Source: CAZLCC01 sp964558365 (GTDB taxonomy: Bacteria; Patescibacteriota; Saccharimonadia; Saccharimonadales; Saccharimonadaceae). From it: 64,000 nt of DNA. Positions 51,531 through 59,030 of the stretch are shown here, piece after piece. Within the stretch, counting starts at the first letter, position 1. Each line of letters begins with the position of its first letter. Both the position numbers and the translations under genes were made by a program. Location: positions 62,001-126,000 of the forward strand of contig CAZLCC010000010.1 of assembly GCA_964558365.1 (NCBI GenBank), written 5' to 3'. Below the pieces are notes generated by a model. The model searched no databases and had not been told where the DNA came from. It worked only from the letters and a program-made list of their open reading frames with translations.

Positions 51531-51533
51531 AGT

Positions 51534-52028
51534 CTAGCGTCGGCCAATTTTATGTAGTTCAGACAAAAGATCCTCTCTTGGGATCTTTGAAACATCAATA
51601 TCATGTTGACGCGCTATAATAATTGCTTGCAAAATCCTTTCAACCAATCGCGCATCTTTTCTCCATAAAAACCGTACCTCTAGCTGGCCATCCACAAAAA
51701 AGCGGCTATGTAGCTTAATAGTACCGAAAAATGGTCCTAACCCCAGGTCAACGTTTAGGAGGTCTTCTGTACTAATGCTCGTTTTTTGTTCAGAGAAAAA
51801 GAAATTACGCTTAACAACGGTCACTTTCGCTCTATCAATCGTAATTCTGTCTGGGAAAGGATCAAACGGAAATACTGCATCAACCGTAATCAGCTTATCT
51901 TCGCTTGATTTTCGTAGGTTCTTTAATTTTCGATACAGCTTAAGGTTGTCAGAACGCAAGCGTTGACCGCCGCGATACCCAGCCTCAATAGTGCGCCTAC
52001 CAAGTTGTCGAATCATATTTCTTGCCAT
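51534..52028 (-). CDS. PH-like domain protein (164 aa)
   Basis: A 164-residue soluble protein with a basic N-terminal 45 residues and a central beta-rich region (ITIDRAKVTVVKRNFFFSEQ, then LGPFFGTIKLHS) that resembles bacterial PH-like domains. A C-terminal helix follows. No transmembrane segment. The -10 TACAAT (52038-52043, minus) with TGA extension lies nine bases before ATG, so the mRNA is probably leaderless. It diverges from gltS. Confidence 0.55.
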   Translation of the reverse strand: MARNMIRQLGRRTIEAGYRGGQRLRSDNLKLYRKLKNLRKSSEDKLITVDAVFPFDPFPDRITIDRAKVTVVKRNFFFSEQKTSISTEDLLNVDLGLGPFFGTIKLHSRFFVDGQLEVRFLWRKDARLVERILQAIIIARQHDIDVSKIPREDLLSELHKIGRR

Positions 52029-52037
52029 TGTGGCTTT

Positions 52038-52082
52038 ATTGTATCACTAACAGTTAATAATAAATGCTTTATTTGGTATAGT
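52038..52082. promoter_or_regulatory. Divergent leaderless promoters of the PH-like gene and gltS
   Basis: ATTGTA (52038-52043) is TACAAT on minus, 9 nt before its ATG. TGGTATAGT puts the plus-strand -10 at 52077-52082, 8 nt before the second gltS ATG (52091). The first ATG (52085) would lie upstream of the predicted start. Confidence 0.55.
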
Positions 52083-52090
52083 TAATGCTA

Positions 52091-53449
52091 ATGCTTACTA
52101 CAGAATGGACCGCCGTTTTTATTATTTTAGCTGCTTTAATAGCTGGCTATCTTTTTGTACGCCTTCCTATTGTGCGTAAAAGCTTCATTCCGGGTTCACT
52201 CGCAGCAGGAGTTTTGCTCTTAGTTCTTGGGCCGCAAGTTGCAGGGCAATATTTTGCAGAGTGGCAAATTCCAGACATTTATTACAGATACTGGAGCCCG
52301 CTACCAGCAGTTCTTATTAATGTTGTTTTTGCGTGTCTCTTTCTTGCGCGTGCTTTGTTGCCAATCAAAAAGATATGGCAACTTGCAGCGCCACAGGCTG
52401 CTTTTGGCCAGATGATTGCCTGGGGGCAATATGCACTCGGCGGTCTTGTTACTCTATTTCTGCTCATACCGATTTTTGGCGCAAACAAGCTTTCTGCTGC
52501 TTTAATTGAAATAAGCTTTGAAGGCGGCCACGGTACTGCAGCCGGGCTTGAAGATGTTTTCAAACAGCTTTCGTTTGAAGAGGGGCAAGGGCTTGCAGTA
52601 GGGCTTGCTACCCTCAGCCTTATTGCGGCGCTCATTAGTGGTATGATCTTAGTTCACTGGGGCCAAAGAAAAAAACATATCAAAATAGCCCAACATAGAA
52701 GCTTAAGTCAAATGGTATATCATCGACGTATTATTTATGAACTCCGTAAAAAGGGAATCACCCTTCGCGAACATATTACGCCAAGCCGTCTTATTAGCCA
52801 TCTAGCTTTAGTTGGTCTGGCGATTCTTTTCGGCTGGCTAATCCACCAAAGCTTACTTTTTATAGAAGCGCTTACATGGGCAAAGTCTGGCATCGTTATA
52901 TTTAAATATTTACCAATGTTTACTTTGTGTATGTTTGGCGGAATGCTTGCACGTGTTGTTTGGAATCATCTTGGTTTCTCAATCTCGCGCTCTATTATAG
53001 AACTTATTGGTGCTGCTTCACTTAGTGTGCTCATCGCTACTGCGATAGGCACCATGTCGCTTGAATACATCTCAACACATCTTGGCATTTTTCTCACGCT
53101 AGCAGCTACAGGAATCATATGGATTCTTTCAGCATTTATTTTATTTGCTCCCCGCATGTTTAAGCGCAACTGGTTTCAAAACGGCATTGTTAATATGGCA
53201 CAGTCAATGGGGCAAACTGCCACCGGTATTTTGTTCGTAAAAATGGTAGATCCAAAAGATAAAACCGAGGCCATGGAAAGCTTTGGCTATAAGCAACTAT
53301 TGTTCGAACCGTTTGTAGGCGGTGGCATCATTACAGCGCTTTCAATGCCAGCTATTATTCTGCTTGGGCTACCTACGTTTACTATTGTTGCTTCAATAGT
53401 GTGCATTACGTGGCTACTGATAGGGCTTTTCTATTTTAGTAAGCTATAA
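52091..53449 (+). CDS. gltS: Sodium/glutamate symporter-like permease (GltS/ESS family)
   Basis: A 452-residue permease with about 11-12 membrane helices. FEGGHGTAAGLEDVF is the first re-entrant-loop motif of the ESS family and NMAQSMGQTATGILF the second, with matching spacing in the two halves. It should import glutamate or a related anion with sodium, which fits an amino-acid auxotroph. I prefer the ATG at 52091 over 52085 because the -10 box ends at 52082. Confidence 0.88.
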   Translation: MLTTEWTAVFIILAALIAGYLFVRLPIVRKSFIPGSLAAGVLLLVLGPQVAGQYFAEWQIPDIYYRYWSPLPAVLINVVFACLFLARALLPIKKIWQLAAPQAAFGQMIAWGQYALGGLVTLFLLIPIFGANKLSAALIEISFEGGHGTAAGLEDVFKQLSFEEGQGLAVGLATLSLIAALISGMILVHWGQRKKHIKIAQHRSLSQMVYHRRIIYELRKKGITLREHITPSRLISHLALVGLAILFGWLIHQSLLFIEALTWAKSGIVIFKYLPMFTLCMFGGMLARVVWNHLGFSISRSIIELIGAASLSVLIATAIGTMSLEYISTHLGIFLTLAATGIIWILSAFILFAPRMFKRNWFQNGIVNMAQSMGQTATGILFVKMVDPKDKTEAMESFGYKQLLFEPFVGGGIITALSMPAIILLGLPTFTIVASIVCITWLLIGLFYFSKL

Positions 53450-53536
53450 AATATAACTAAGCACCAACCATTAGCAGAATGAAGTAAAAAATGTTATAAT
53501 GAAGGTATAGATATAAAAGAAATAACGGAGGTGAAA

Positions 53537-53935
53537 ATGCGGGGATATTGCGAAAACATTGAAAAAGAAACAGTTGCAAATACTAATTTCAGAAAAGTAG
53601 TCTACACCGGCAAACACTGCCAGTTGGTGCTTATGAGCCTAAAACCAGGCGAGGACATCGGCGAAGAAATTCACAACGAAAATGATCAGTTTTTCCGTAT
53701 TGATGCTGGTCAAGGCAAGGTGAAGATTGATGATAATGAATATGACGTCGCTGACGGCAGCGCAATTATAGTGCCAGCTGGCGCCAACCATAATGTTATC
53801 AATACCTCAGAGACCGAAGACCTCAAGCTATACACTATCTATGCACCATCTCATCACAAAGACGGCATTGTTCGCGCTACAAAGGCGGAAGCCGAAGCCA
53901 ACGAAGAAGACTTCGACGGCCAAACAACTGAATAA
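53537..53935 (+). CDS. Cupin-domain protein
   Basis: A 132-residue single cupin. Motif 1 is GEDIGEEIHNENDQFFRIDAGQ with metal-type His and Glu, and motif 2 is VPAGANHNVINTS. The function is not determinable; such proteins include isomerases and sugar-binding sensors. I chose the ATG at 53537 with GGAGG five bases upstream; the GTG at 53531 overlaps the Shine-Dalgarno. TATAAT near 53494 is the probable -10. A Glu/Asp-rich tail ends the protein. Confidence 0.85.
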   Translation: MRGYCENIEKETVANTNFRKVVYTGKHCQLVLMSLKPGEDIGEEIHNENDQFFRIDAGQGKVKIDDNEYDVADGSAIIVPAGANHNVINTSETEDLKLYTIYAPSHHKDGIVRATKAEAEANEEDFDGQTTE

Positions 53936-54057
53936 AACACTATCTAAGTACACGTTTTTAAATAAAAAACCTGTAATTAAACGGTGCGATGACCCGCAAG
54001 GCGGTTAAGCCAGGCGAGTCATCATATGCTAGGCAGCATTACCGTCCTTTCTGAACA

Positions 54058-54339
54058 CTATCTCAGAAGATCAAGATCCTCAATGCAAACTCGAGGATCC
54101 TCAATTTCTTTTCTTTCTCCATCAACAATCTGATAGACAAAGACCTCTGAATTTGAGGAAAACATCCTCGACATCAAAGCCGCATCTGTACCGCGAGCGG
54201 TAATTGGATGCGCAAGACTCAGATCAAGCACCGAGGAGTAAAAACCCCAAGAGTAACTTTCATCTGTGTCAAAATCGATGACCTTGATTTGTAGCATTCT
54301 TACTTTTTTGTGTTTTGTCGTTGTCATTTTCATAATCAA
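54058..54339 (-). CDS. Small orphan protein (up to 93 aa), start uncertain
   Basis: An acidic orphan protein; the conserved-looking part begins MLQIKVIDFDTDESYSW and ends IEDLDLLR. In-frame starts are TTG 54339, ATG 54333, ATG 54327 and ATG 54297. None has a strong ribosome site, so translation may depend on coupling to the upstream short ORF (54269-54385). Codons resemble the GC-richer small orphan series and the stop is TAG. A stable stem-loop leader precedes it. Confidence 0.5.
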   Translation of the reverse strand: MIMKMTTTKHKKVRMLQIKVIDFDTDESYSWGFYSSVLDLSLAHPITARGTDAALMSRMFSSNSEVFVYQIVDGERKEIEDPRVCIEDLDLLR

Positions 54340-54385
54340 TAAAAGAAATAGTTCTTGACGATTTCTCCTTTTCTGTAGTTGCCAT
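54269..54385 (-). CDS. Short upstream ORF (38 aa), possible coupling peptide
   Basis: ATG at 54385 has GGAG eight bases upstream, better than any start of the following gene. It encodes 38 hydrophilic residues (MATTEKEKSSRTISF...) and its TGA lies 26 bases inside the next frame. It may be a real small gene, a leader peptide that couples translation, or the 5' part of a gene split by a frameshift. Confidence 0.4.
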   Translation of the reverse strand: MATTEKEKSSRTISFIDYENDNDKTQKSKNATNQGHRF

Positions 54386-54401
54386 GAACTATACTCCGCT
54401 A

Positions 54402-54448
54402 AGCGGGGCGTAGTAAGCGTAATAAAATTACGTACACAACGCCTCGCT
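54402..54448 (-). promoter_or_regulatory. Stem-loop leader upstream of the short ORF
   Basis: AGCGGGGCGT (54402-54411) pairs with ACGCCTCGCT (54439-54448) over 10 bp with one G-T. An inner hairpin CGTAAT-AAA-ATTACG (54418-54432) extends it. It ends about 17 bases before the short ORF on the minus strand. The rest of 54449-54635 holds the mod promoter (TATAAT near 54600) and nothing else I can support. Confidence 0.55.
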
Positions 54449-54635
54449 CAGCAAAAAAACACAAAATAACTAAATATACTGCCTAGACTGTTAATGTACT
54501 TCGGAGCAAAAGCTCAACGAAAGACAAGTATTATTGTAATATAAATTATTAGTTAAAGCAAAATCACTAAAAATATTCATGTCTCATCTGTTTTCATGGT
54601 ATAATTTTCTTAACTTATAACGGAGGAAAAGGTCA

Positions 54636-56567
54636 GTGAAAAAGACTGATGGCTATAACGCAGATATTGCGGAAAATCAGAAAGCTAAACTTAAAGAACT
54701 CTTCCCAGAAGTTTTTAGTGAAGATAAGATAGACTTTAACAAACTCCGTGCAACTCTTGGTAATAGCGTTGAGCTTGGTGAAAAATACGGTCTGAGCTGG
54801 AAAGGCAAGTCAAGCGTCTTTGCCAAGATTCAAGAAAAAACCGTCAGTACCCTCCATCCGCAACCCGAAGCATCAGTCGATTGGGACACCACGCAAAATA
54901 TGTTCATTGAAGGGGACAACCTCGAGGCACTCAAGGTGCTGCACAAAGCCTACTACGGCAAAATCAAGATGATTTACATCGACCCGCCATACAACACTGG
55001 CAATGATTTTGTCTATAATGACGACTTCAAGAAAACGCGCCGCGAGCAAGCACTTGAAGAGGGTGCGATTGACGACGAAGGCAACATTACGCGCGACGAC
55101 GGACTACGCATCAACACTGGCGGGCACAAGCACAGCAACTGGCTCGACATGATGTACCCGCGCCTATTTCTCGCTCGCAACTTGCTCCGCCAAGATGGTG
55201 TGATTTTTGTAAGTATTGATGACAACGAGGTTCATAATCTCCGTTTGATGATGAATGAGATTTTTGGGGAGGAGAATTTCATCAGTGAAATTGCATGGCG
55301 TCGTCGATCAAACCAGCCTAATGATAAAACTAAAATGATTGGTAAAGTTAGTGAATACATTCTTGTATTTGCTAGAAATAATACCGATCTAGAATACGGT
55401 AAATCATTCTTCGGGTTGCCTCTTACAGCAAGTCGTTCGTCCGAGTTTAAAAATCCCGATAATGACCCGCGTGGCGCATGGACAACAAACCCGTGGAAAG
55501 TAGCCACTGGTAGGGGCGGATCACCTTACGCGATTACATCCCCTACGGGGAAGGTCTTTGATGAAGTATGGTATGGATCGCAAAGTACTTTTGATGATTA
55601 TCTAACTGAGGGGAGAGTCTATTGGACAGATGGCGGGAATGGTTATCCTCGGGTAAAGATTTATCTGTCTGAGAAAGAGCACGGAGCGCTAGCAAACAAT
55701 TTTTGGGGCTTTCAAGATTTTGGATCAAATCAAGATGCTAGCACCGAGTTGGCACAACTATTTGGCAAGAAAGATATATTTGATGGACCAAAGCCAGTGA
55801 GACTCATGAAGCAGATGCTATCACTCACAACCAGCAAAGACAACAACGATATCGTTCTAGATTTCTTTGGCGGCTCGGGAACACTTGCACATGCTGTCGG
55901 CGAGCTAAACGCCGAAGATAGTGGTAATCGAAAATGGATGATGGTGCAGTTACCGGAGTTAACAGATGAGAAATCAGAAGCCTATAAAGCTGGATATAAA
56001 AATATTGCTGATATTGCCAAAGAGCGCATACGCCGTGCTAATTTACAGCTTGCAGAAAAGGCCAAAGAGACGAGAGGCTATTTAAATGGGCTTCGGGAAG
56101 CTGCTGGCTATGGTGACAAGGAGATAGGTGAGACGCTTGCGGATATGGAAGGGTCAAAATATGAATTTGATGGCGGCTTCAGAGTATTTAAGATTGGTGA
56201 TAGCAACTTCAAAAAATGGAACGAGCTTGTGGCTGAACCAGACGAGATTAAACAGCAGACACTTGATAGCCTCAATTCGCTGGAAGACGGTGTGACAGAC
56301 GATGACTTATTGACTGAAATCTTGCTCAAGCGCGGCGTTTCACCATTAGCCGAAGTTGAAACACATGACAGCTTCATATTCGTGCCGTCAGAGAATCTCG
56401 CTGTCTCACTCTCGCGCCACATGACCGAAGAGCTATTTACCCAAATCCTCACCAAATCCCCATCGCAAATAATCCTTCTCGACCAAGCATTTAATAATGA
56501 TGCAAGCCTAAAGACAAACCTAATTCTCCAAGCTGAAAAACAAAACGTTATTGTAGAGGTACTATGA
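54636..56567 (+). CDS. mod: Type III restriction-modification DNA methyltransferase (Mod)
   Basis: A 643-residue adenine-N6 methyltransferase of the beta class. MIYIDPPYNTGNDFVY holds the catalytic DPPY at residues 116-119, and IVLDFFGGSGTLAHAVGEL near 408 binds SAM, with the target-recognition domain between them. In type III systems Mod sets specificity for both modification and cleavage. The start is GTG after GGAGG. The 3' end overlaps the next gene by 4 bases (ATGA). It heads a five-gene unit that ends with res. Confidence 0.95.
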   Translation: MKKTDGYNADIAENQKAKLKELFPEVFSEDKIDFNKLRATLGNSVELGEKYGLSWKGKSSVFAKIQEKTVSTLHPQPEASVDWDTTQNMFIEGDNLEALKVLHKAYYGKIKMIYIDPPYNTGNDFVYNDDFKKTRREQALEEGAIDDEGNITRDDGLRINTGGHKHSNWLDMMYPRLFLARNLLRQDGVIFVSIDDNEVHNLRLMMNEIFGEENFISEIAWRRRSNQPNDKTKMIGKVSEYILVFARNNTDLEYGKSFFGLPLTASRSSEFKNPDNDPRGAWTTNPWKVATGRGGSPYAITSPTGKVFDEVWYGSQSTFDDYLTEGRVYWTDGGNGYPRVKIYLSEKEHGALANNFWGFQDFGSNQDASTELAQLFGKKDIFDGPKPVRLMKQMLSLTTSKDNNDIVLDFFGGSGTLAHAVGELNAEDSGNRKWMMVQLPELTDEKSEAYKAGYKNIADIAKERIRRANLQLAEKAKETRGYLNGLREAAGYGDKEIGETLADMEGSKYEFDGGFRVFKIGDSNFKKWNELVAEPDEIKQQTLDSLNSLEDGVTDDDLLTEILLKRGVSPLAEVETHDSFIFVPSENLAVSLSRHMTEELFTQILTKSPSQIILLDQAFNNDASLKTNLILQAEKQNVIVEVL

Positions 56568-57391
56568 GATTTAAGCCTTTTACGACAAAATACGATTTTA
56601 CGGATAAAGAATTAGTTACGGATTTTCCATCCTATTTTGCGCAACCATTATTTAGCTGGTTTTTTGAGGCTATTCGGTATGATAACCTGCTCGATCATGA
56701 CACGACATATGGCCAATATTATCTAAAAACGGGCTTTCTTAATCGGCTCCAAGTAACTTTTCACGAATCCGTACCGCAGAAGTTTACGGATTTTGTTGAC
56801 TATATACTTGGTGACTCCGACAGAACAGCTAATTACCTTGCCTTATGGCTTCAAAACTATGCAAAACAAGCACATGCAGCAAAGCTTGAATACATATTGT
56901 CTCAAGGCAGCTCTGCATATCAGGTAAGTTTAGTTGATAAAAATGCATCCGAATATGATGCTGGGGTTTATGATCTTGTTATGAGAGTCTCAGACGAGGT
57001 AAAGAAAGGTAGTGCTGATGCCCTAAAAAACAATATTCTTGCCGAAGCATGGCAATTAGCTTATTCTCGAAAACCAGATGACGAAAAGGTCGTCACCAAG
57101 TGCTGCAACTTTTTAGAAGGATACCTTGGAAAAAAGTACTTTCCCAAAGACCCAAAACCTCAACTCAAGAAATTTGTACACGCTTTCCAAGCCAAGCCAA
57201 CCTCCCTCAGATATTTGGGTGATACTATCGTAAAACCTAAAAACACCTTAACAGATCTACTTGTTAATGCATCTGACATAAGGGGCCAACACACAGAAGG
57301 TAAAGGGAGAACGCCCACTCATGATGAGGCTATTTTCGTGCTACATGCAACTATTTTTATATGGAATATTGATAACGGAGCAGTAAAATGA
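56564..57391 (+). CDS. Abi_C-like accessory protein embedded in the type III RM operon
   Basis: A 275-residue soluble protein. The C-terminal part, with DIRGQHTEGKGRTPTHDEA then IFVLHATIFIW, resembles the abortive-infection C-terminal (Abi_C/HEPN-type) domain. An Arg followed shortly by His could be a nuclease-like pair. The N-terminal 120 residues are unrecognised. It overlaps mod and the next gene by 4 bases each, so all are co-translated. An infection-abort function is inference from this domain and context. Confidence 0.6.
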   Translation: MRFKPFTTKYDFTDKELVTDFPSYFAQPLFSWFFEAIRYDNLLDHDTTYGQYYLKTGFLNRLQVTFHESVPQKFTDFVDYILGDSDRTANYLALWLQNYAKQAHAAKLEYILSQGSSAYQVSLVDKNASEYDAGVYDLVMRVSDEVKKGSADALKNNILAEAWQLAYSRKPDDEKVVTKCCNFLEGYLGKKYFPKDPKPQLKKFVHAFQAKPTSLRYLGDTIVKPKNTLTDLLVNASDIRGQHTEGKGRTPTHDEAIFVLHATIFIWNIDNGAVK

Positions 57392-58260
57392 GCCAGGCAA
57401 AGCAAAAGAGCCTAACTATTCCACTGCCTGTCTACCTTGATTATCAGGTAGTGTTCGATGTATTAGCAATACTAGAGGATGGGCTTAGTCAGTTTCAGGA
57501 AGTTAAAACTGTCTATAGCGATTCGTCAGAGAAAACTAATGACTCGAAGGCGGAGGTAAAGGCTAAAATCCCGCTTGGATTTTTGAGTATGGGAGGTGCC
57601 GCTGGCCATGAGTATGGATCGACTAAGGGTAGTAAAAACAGCCAAGAGATATCTGATAAGAAGATTCATACTAGTGTTTCACTCTTTGCTAAGATGCGTA
57701 CACTATTACAAACAAGAGCCTTGGTTAAGGTTGACTTGAATGATGCCGAAGTAGGTGATTTTATTGAATTTCAATCTGAGTTCCAGAAACTTGAGATTGT
57801 GCGTGTTATGGATACGATGACACAAGCGATTGAGTTGGGCAATAAGTTCTCTGAGCAAGGAAAGAAAACTAAACTACCTAAAGAAGTTAAATCTATGCAA
57901 GAAGTCATTAACCCCATTGCTCAGGGGTTGCTCACCTGTGTGGCTGAAGACGATACAAGATATTTGCTTGAGCTGGACGAAGAAATTCTTCAGCAGTTTG
58001 ATATAGAAAGACTCTTGCGAGGAGAGTACAAGGTTTTTGGTAAAGTAATTCGAAAAGAAGAGAAAGCGTTTAATATCTTTGAGTCGACTGACTTAGCACT
58101 CATGAAACCAGAGGCTCTAAATGAACTATTGTCAGGTGCATTTTCAGAAGTTGTGCAAAAAGGTGGTGATGTTGAAAAGCTTTTTGATGTCCCGGAAAAA
58201 GTACCGATATTATTAGAGAGTAAAGTAGTAATCGTAAAACCAATAGCAATTTTTGTGTAG
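57388..58260 (+). CDS. DUF6414-like accessory protein in the type III RM operon
   Basis: A 290-residue soluble protein. IPLPVYLDYQVVFDVLAILEDGLSQFQ at the N-terminus and the IPLGFLSMGGAAGHEYG insertion match what I recall of DUF6414 proteins, which occur in accessory regions. The C-terminal part carries a beta-rich RGEYKVFGKVIRKEEKAFNIFE segment. The function is unknown. It overlaps the Abi_C-like gene by 4 bases and precedes the TPR/membrane gene by 8. Confidence 0.55.
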   Translation: MSQAKQKSLTIPLPVYLDYQVVFDVLAILEDGLSQFQEVKTVYSDSSEKTNDSKAEVKAKIPLGFLSMGGAAGHEYGSTKGSKNSQEISDKKIHTSVSLFAKMRTLLQTRALVKVDLNDAEVGDFIEFQSEFQKLEIVRVMDTMTQAIELGNKFSEQGKKTKLPKEVKSMQEVINPIAQGLLTCVAEDDTRYLLELDEEILQQFDIERLLRGEYKVFGKVIRKEEKAFNIFESTDLALMKPEALNELLSGAFSEVVQKGGDVEKLFDVPEKVPILLESKVVIVKPIAIFV

Positions 58261-58268
58261 GATTTATT

Positions 58269-59030
58269 ATGACAAAGACAACATTCAATTCAGTTGAGGC
58301 GTGGGGAGTGGCTAGTGATCTATACGATAAAAAACAGTTTAACAAATGTGCAGAGAAGCTGGAGGACATCATTTCCCATACAGACGATCCCGAGGTATCT
58401 GCCAACATCGCCAATATAAAAGCAGATGTTTATATTGATGCTCAAAATATAAAATTAGCAAATCAGGAAGTTGACCGTGCACTATTATTTTCCCCGAGCC
58501 ATTTTCAGGCTAACTATACAAAAGCTCGACTGCTTTATTACTCCGACAATGATTTACAACAGGCTCTTGAACGTATTAACTTAGCGATTGCCAATTACGC
58601 CCCAGACGATCTAGATGATTCATCAGACACAGCAGTATGGGTACAAACTTTTATCTCTACGCGAGGTGAGATATACAACCTGAAGACTAGTATCGAGAAT
58701 GACATACGATCTAACAATCTATACGACCAAATGAGGCAAGTTGAATCGAATGTTGACGAGAAATTAAGAGATGAAAGAATGCGAAGTATCGAGATAATTG
58801 GTATTTTTGCAGCAATCCTTGCACTTATATTGGCAACTGTACAAGGAGCAATGCACCTACGTGGTCCAGAATTTGTCTGGCTAGGGCTAGGTTTAACTAT
58901 CCCTATTACGTTTCTTGTGTTCCTAGTATCGCCAAAAGTAGACATAAAAGGTAAATCCTTAGTGCAGTTCGCAATATTCATAGCCGGGTGTATAGCGATA
59001 GGAATTTTTATTGATAGGTGGTTTTTTTAA
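58269..59030 (+). CDS. TPR protein with C-terminal membrane helices in the type III RM operon
   Basis: A 253-residue protein. Residues 10-110 form TPR-like helical repeats (ASDLYDKKQFNKCAEKLEDI, FSPSHFQANYTKARLLY). About 135-175 is a charged coiled segment. Three hydrophobic helices follow (about 178-196, 202-222 and 230-252). The layout, a sensor-like helical part joined to membrane helices, is common among membrane-active defence effectors; this is inference. Its stop overlaps the res start at TAATG. Confidence 0.65.
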   Translation: MTKTTFNSVEAWGVASDLYDKKQFNKCAEKLEDIISHTDDPEVSANIANIKADVYIDAQNIKLANQEVDRALLFSPSHFQANYTKARLLYYSDNDLQQALERINLAIANYAPDDLDDSSDTAVWVQTFISTRGEIYNLKTSIENDIRSNNLYDQMRQVESNVDEKLRDERMRSIEIIGIFAAILALILATVQGAMHLRGPEFVWLGLGLTIPITFLVFLVSPKVDIKGKSLVQFAIFIAGCIAIGIFIDRWFF

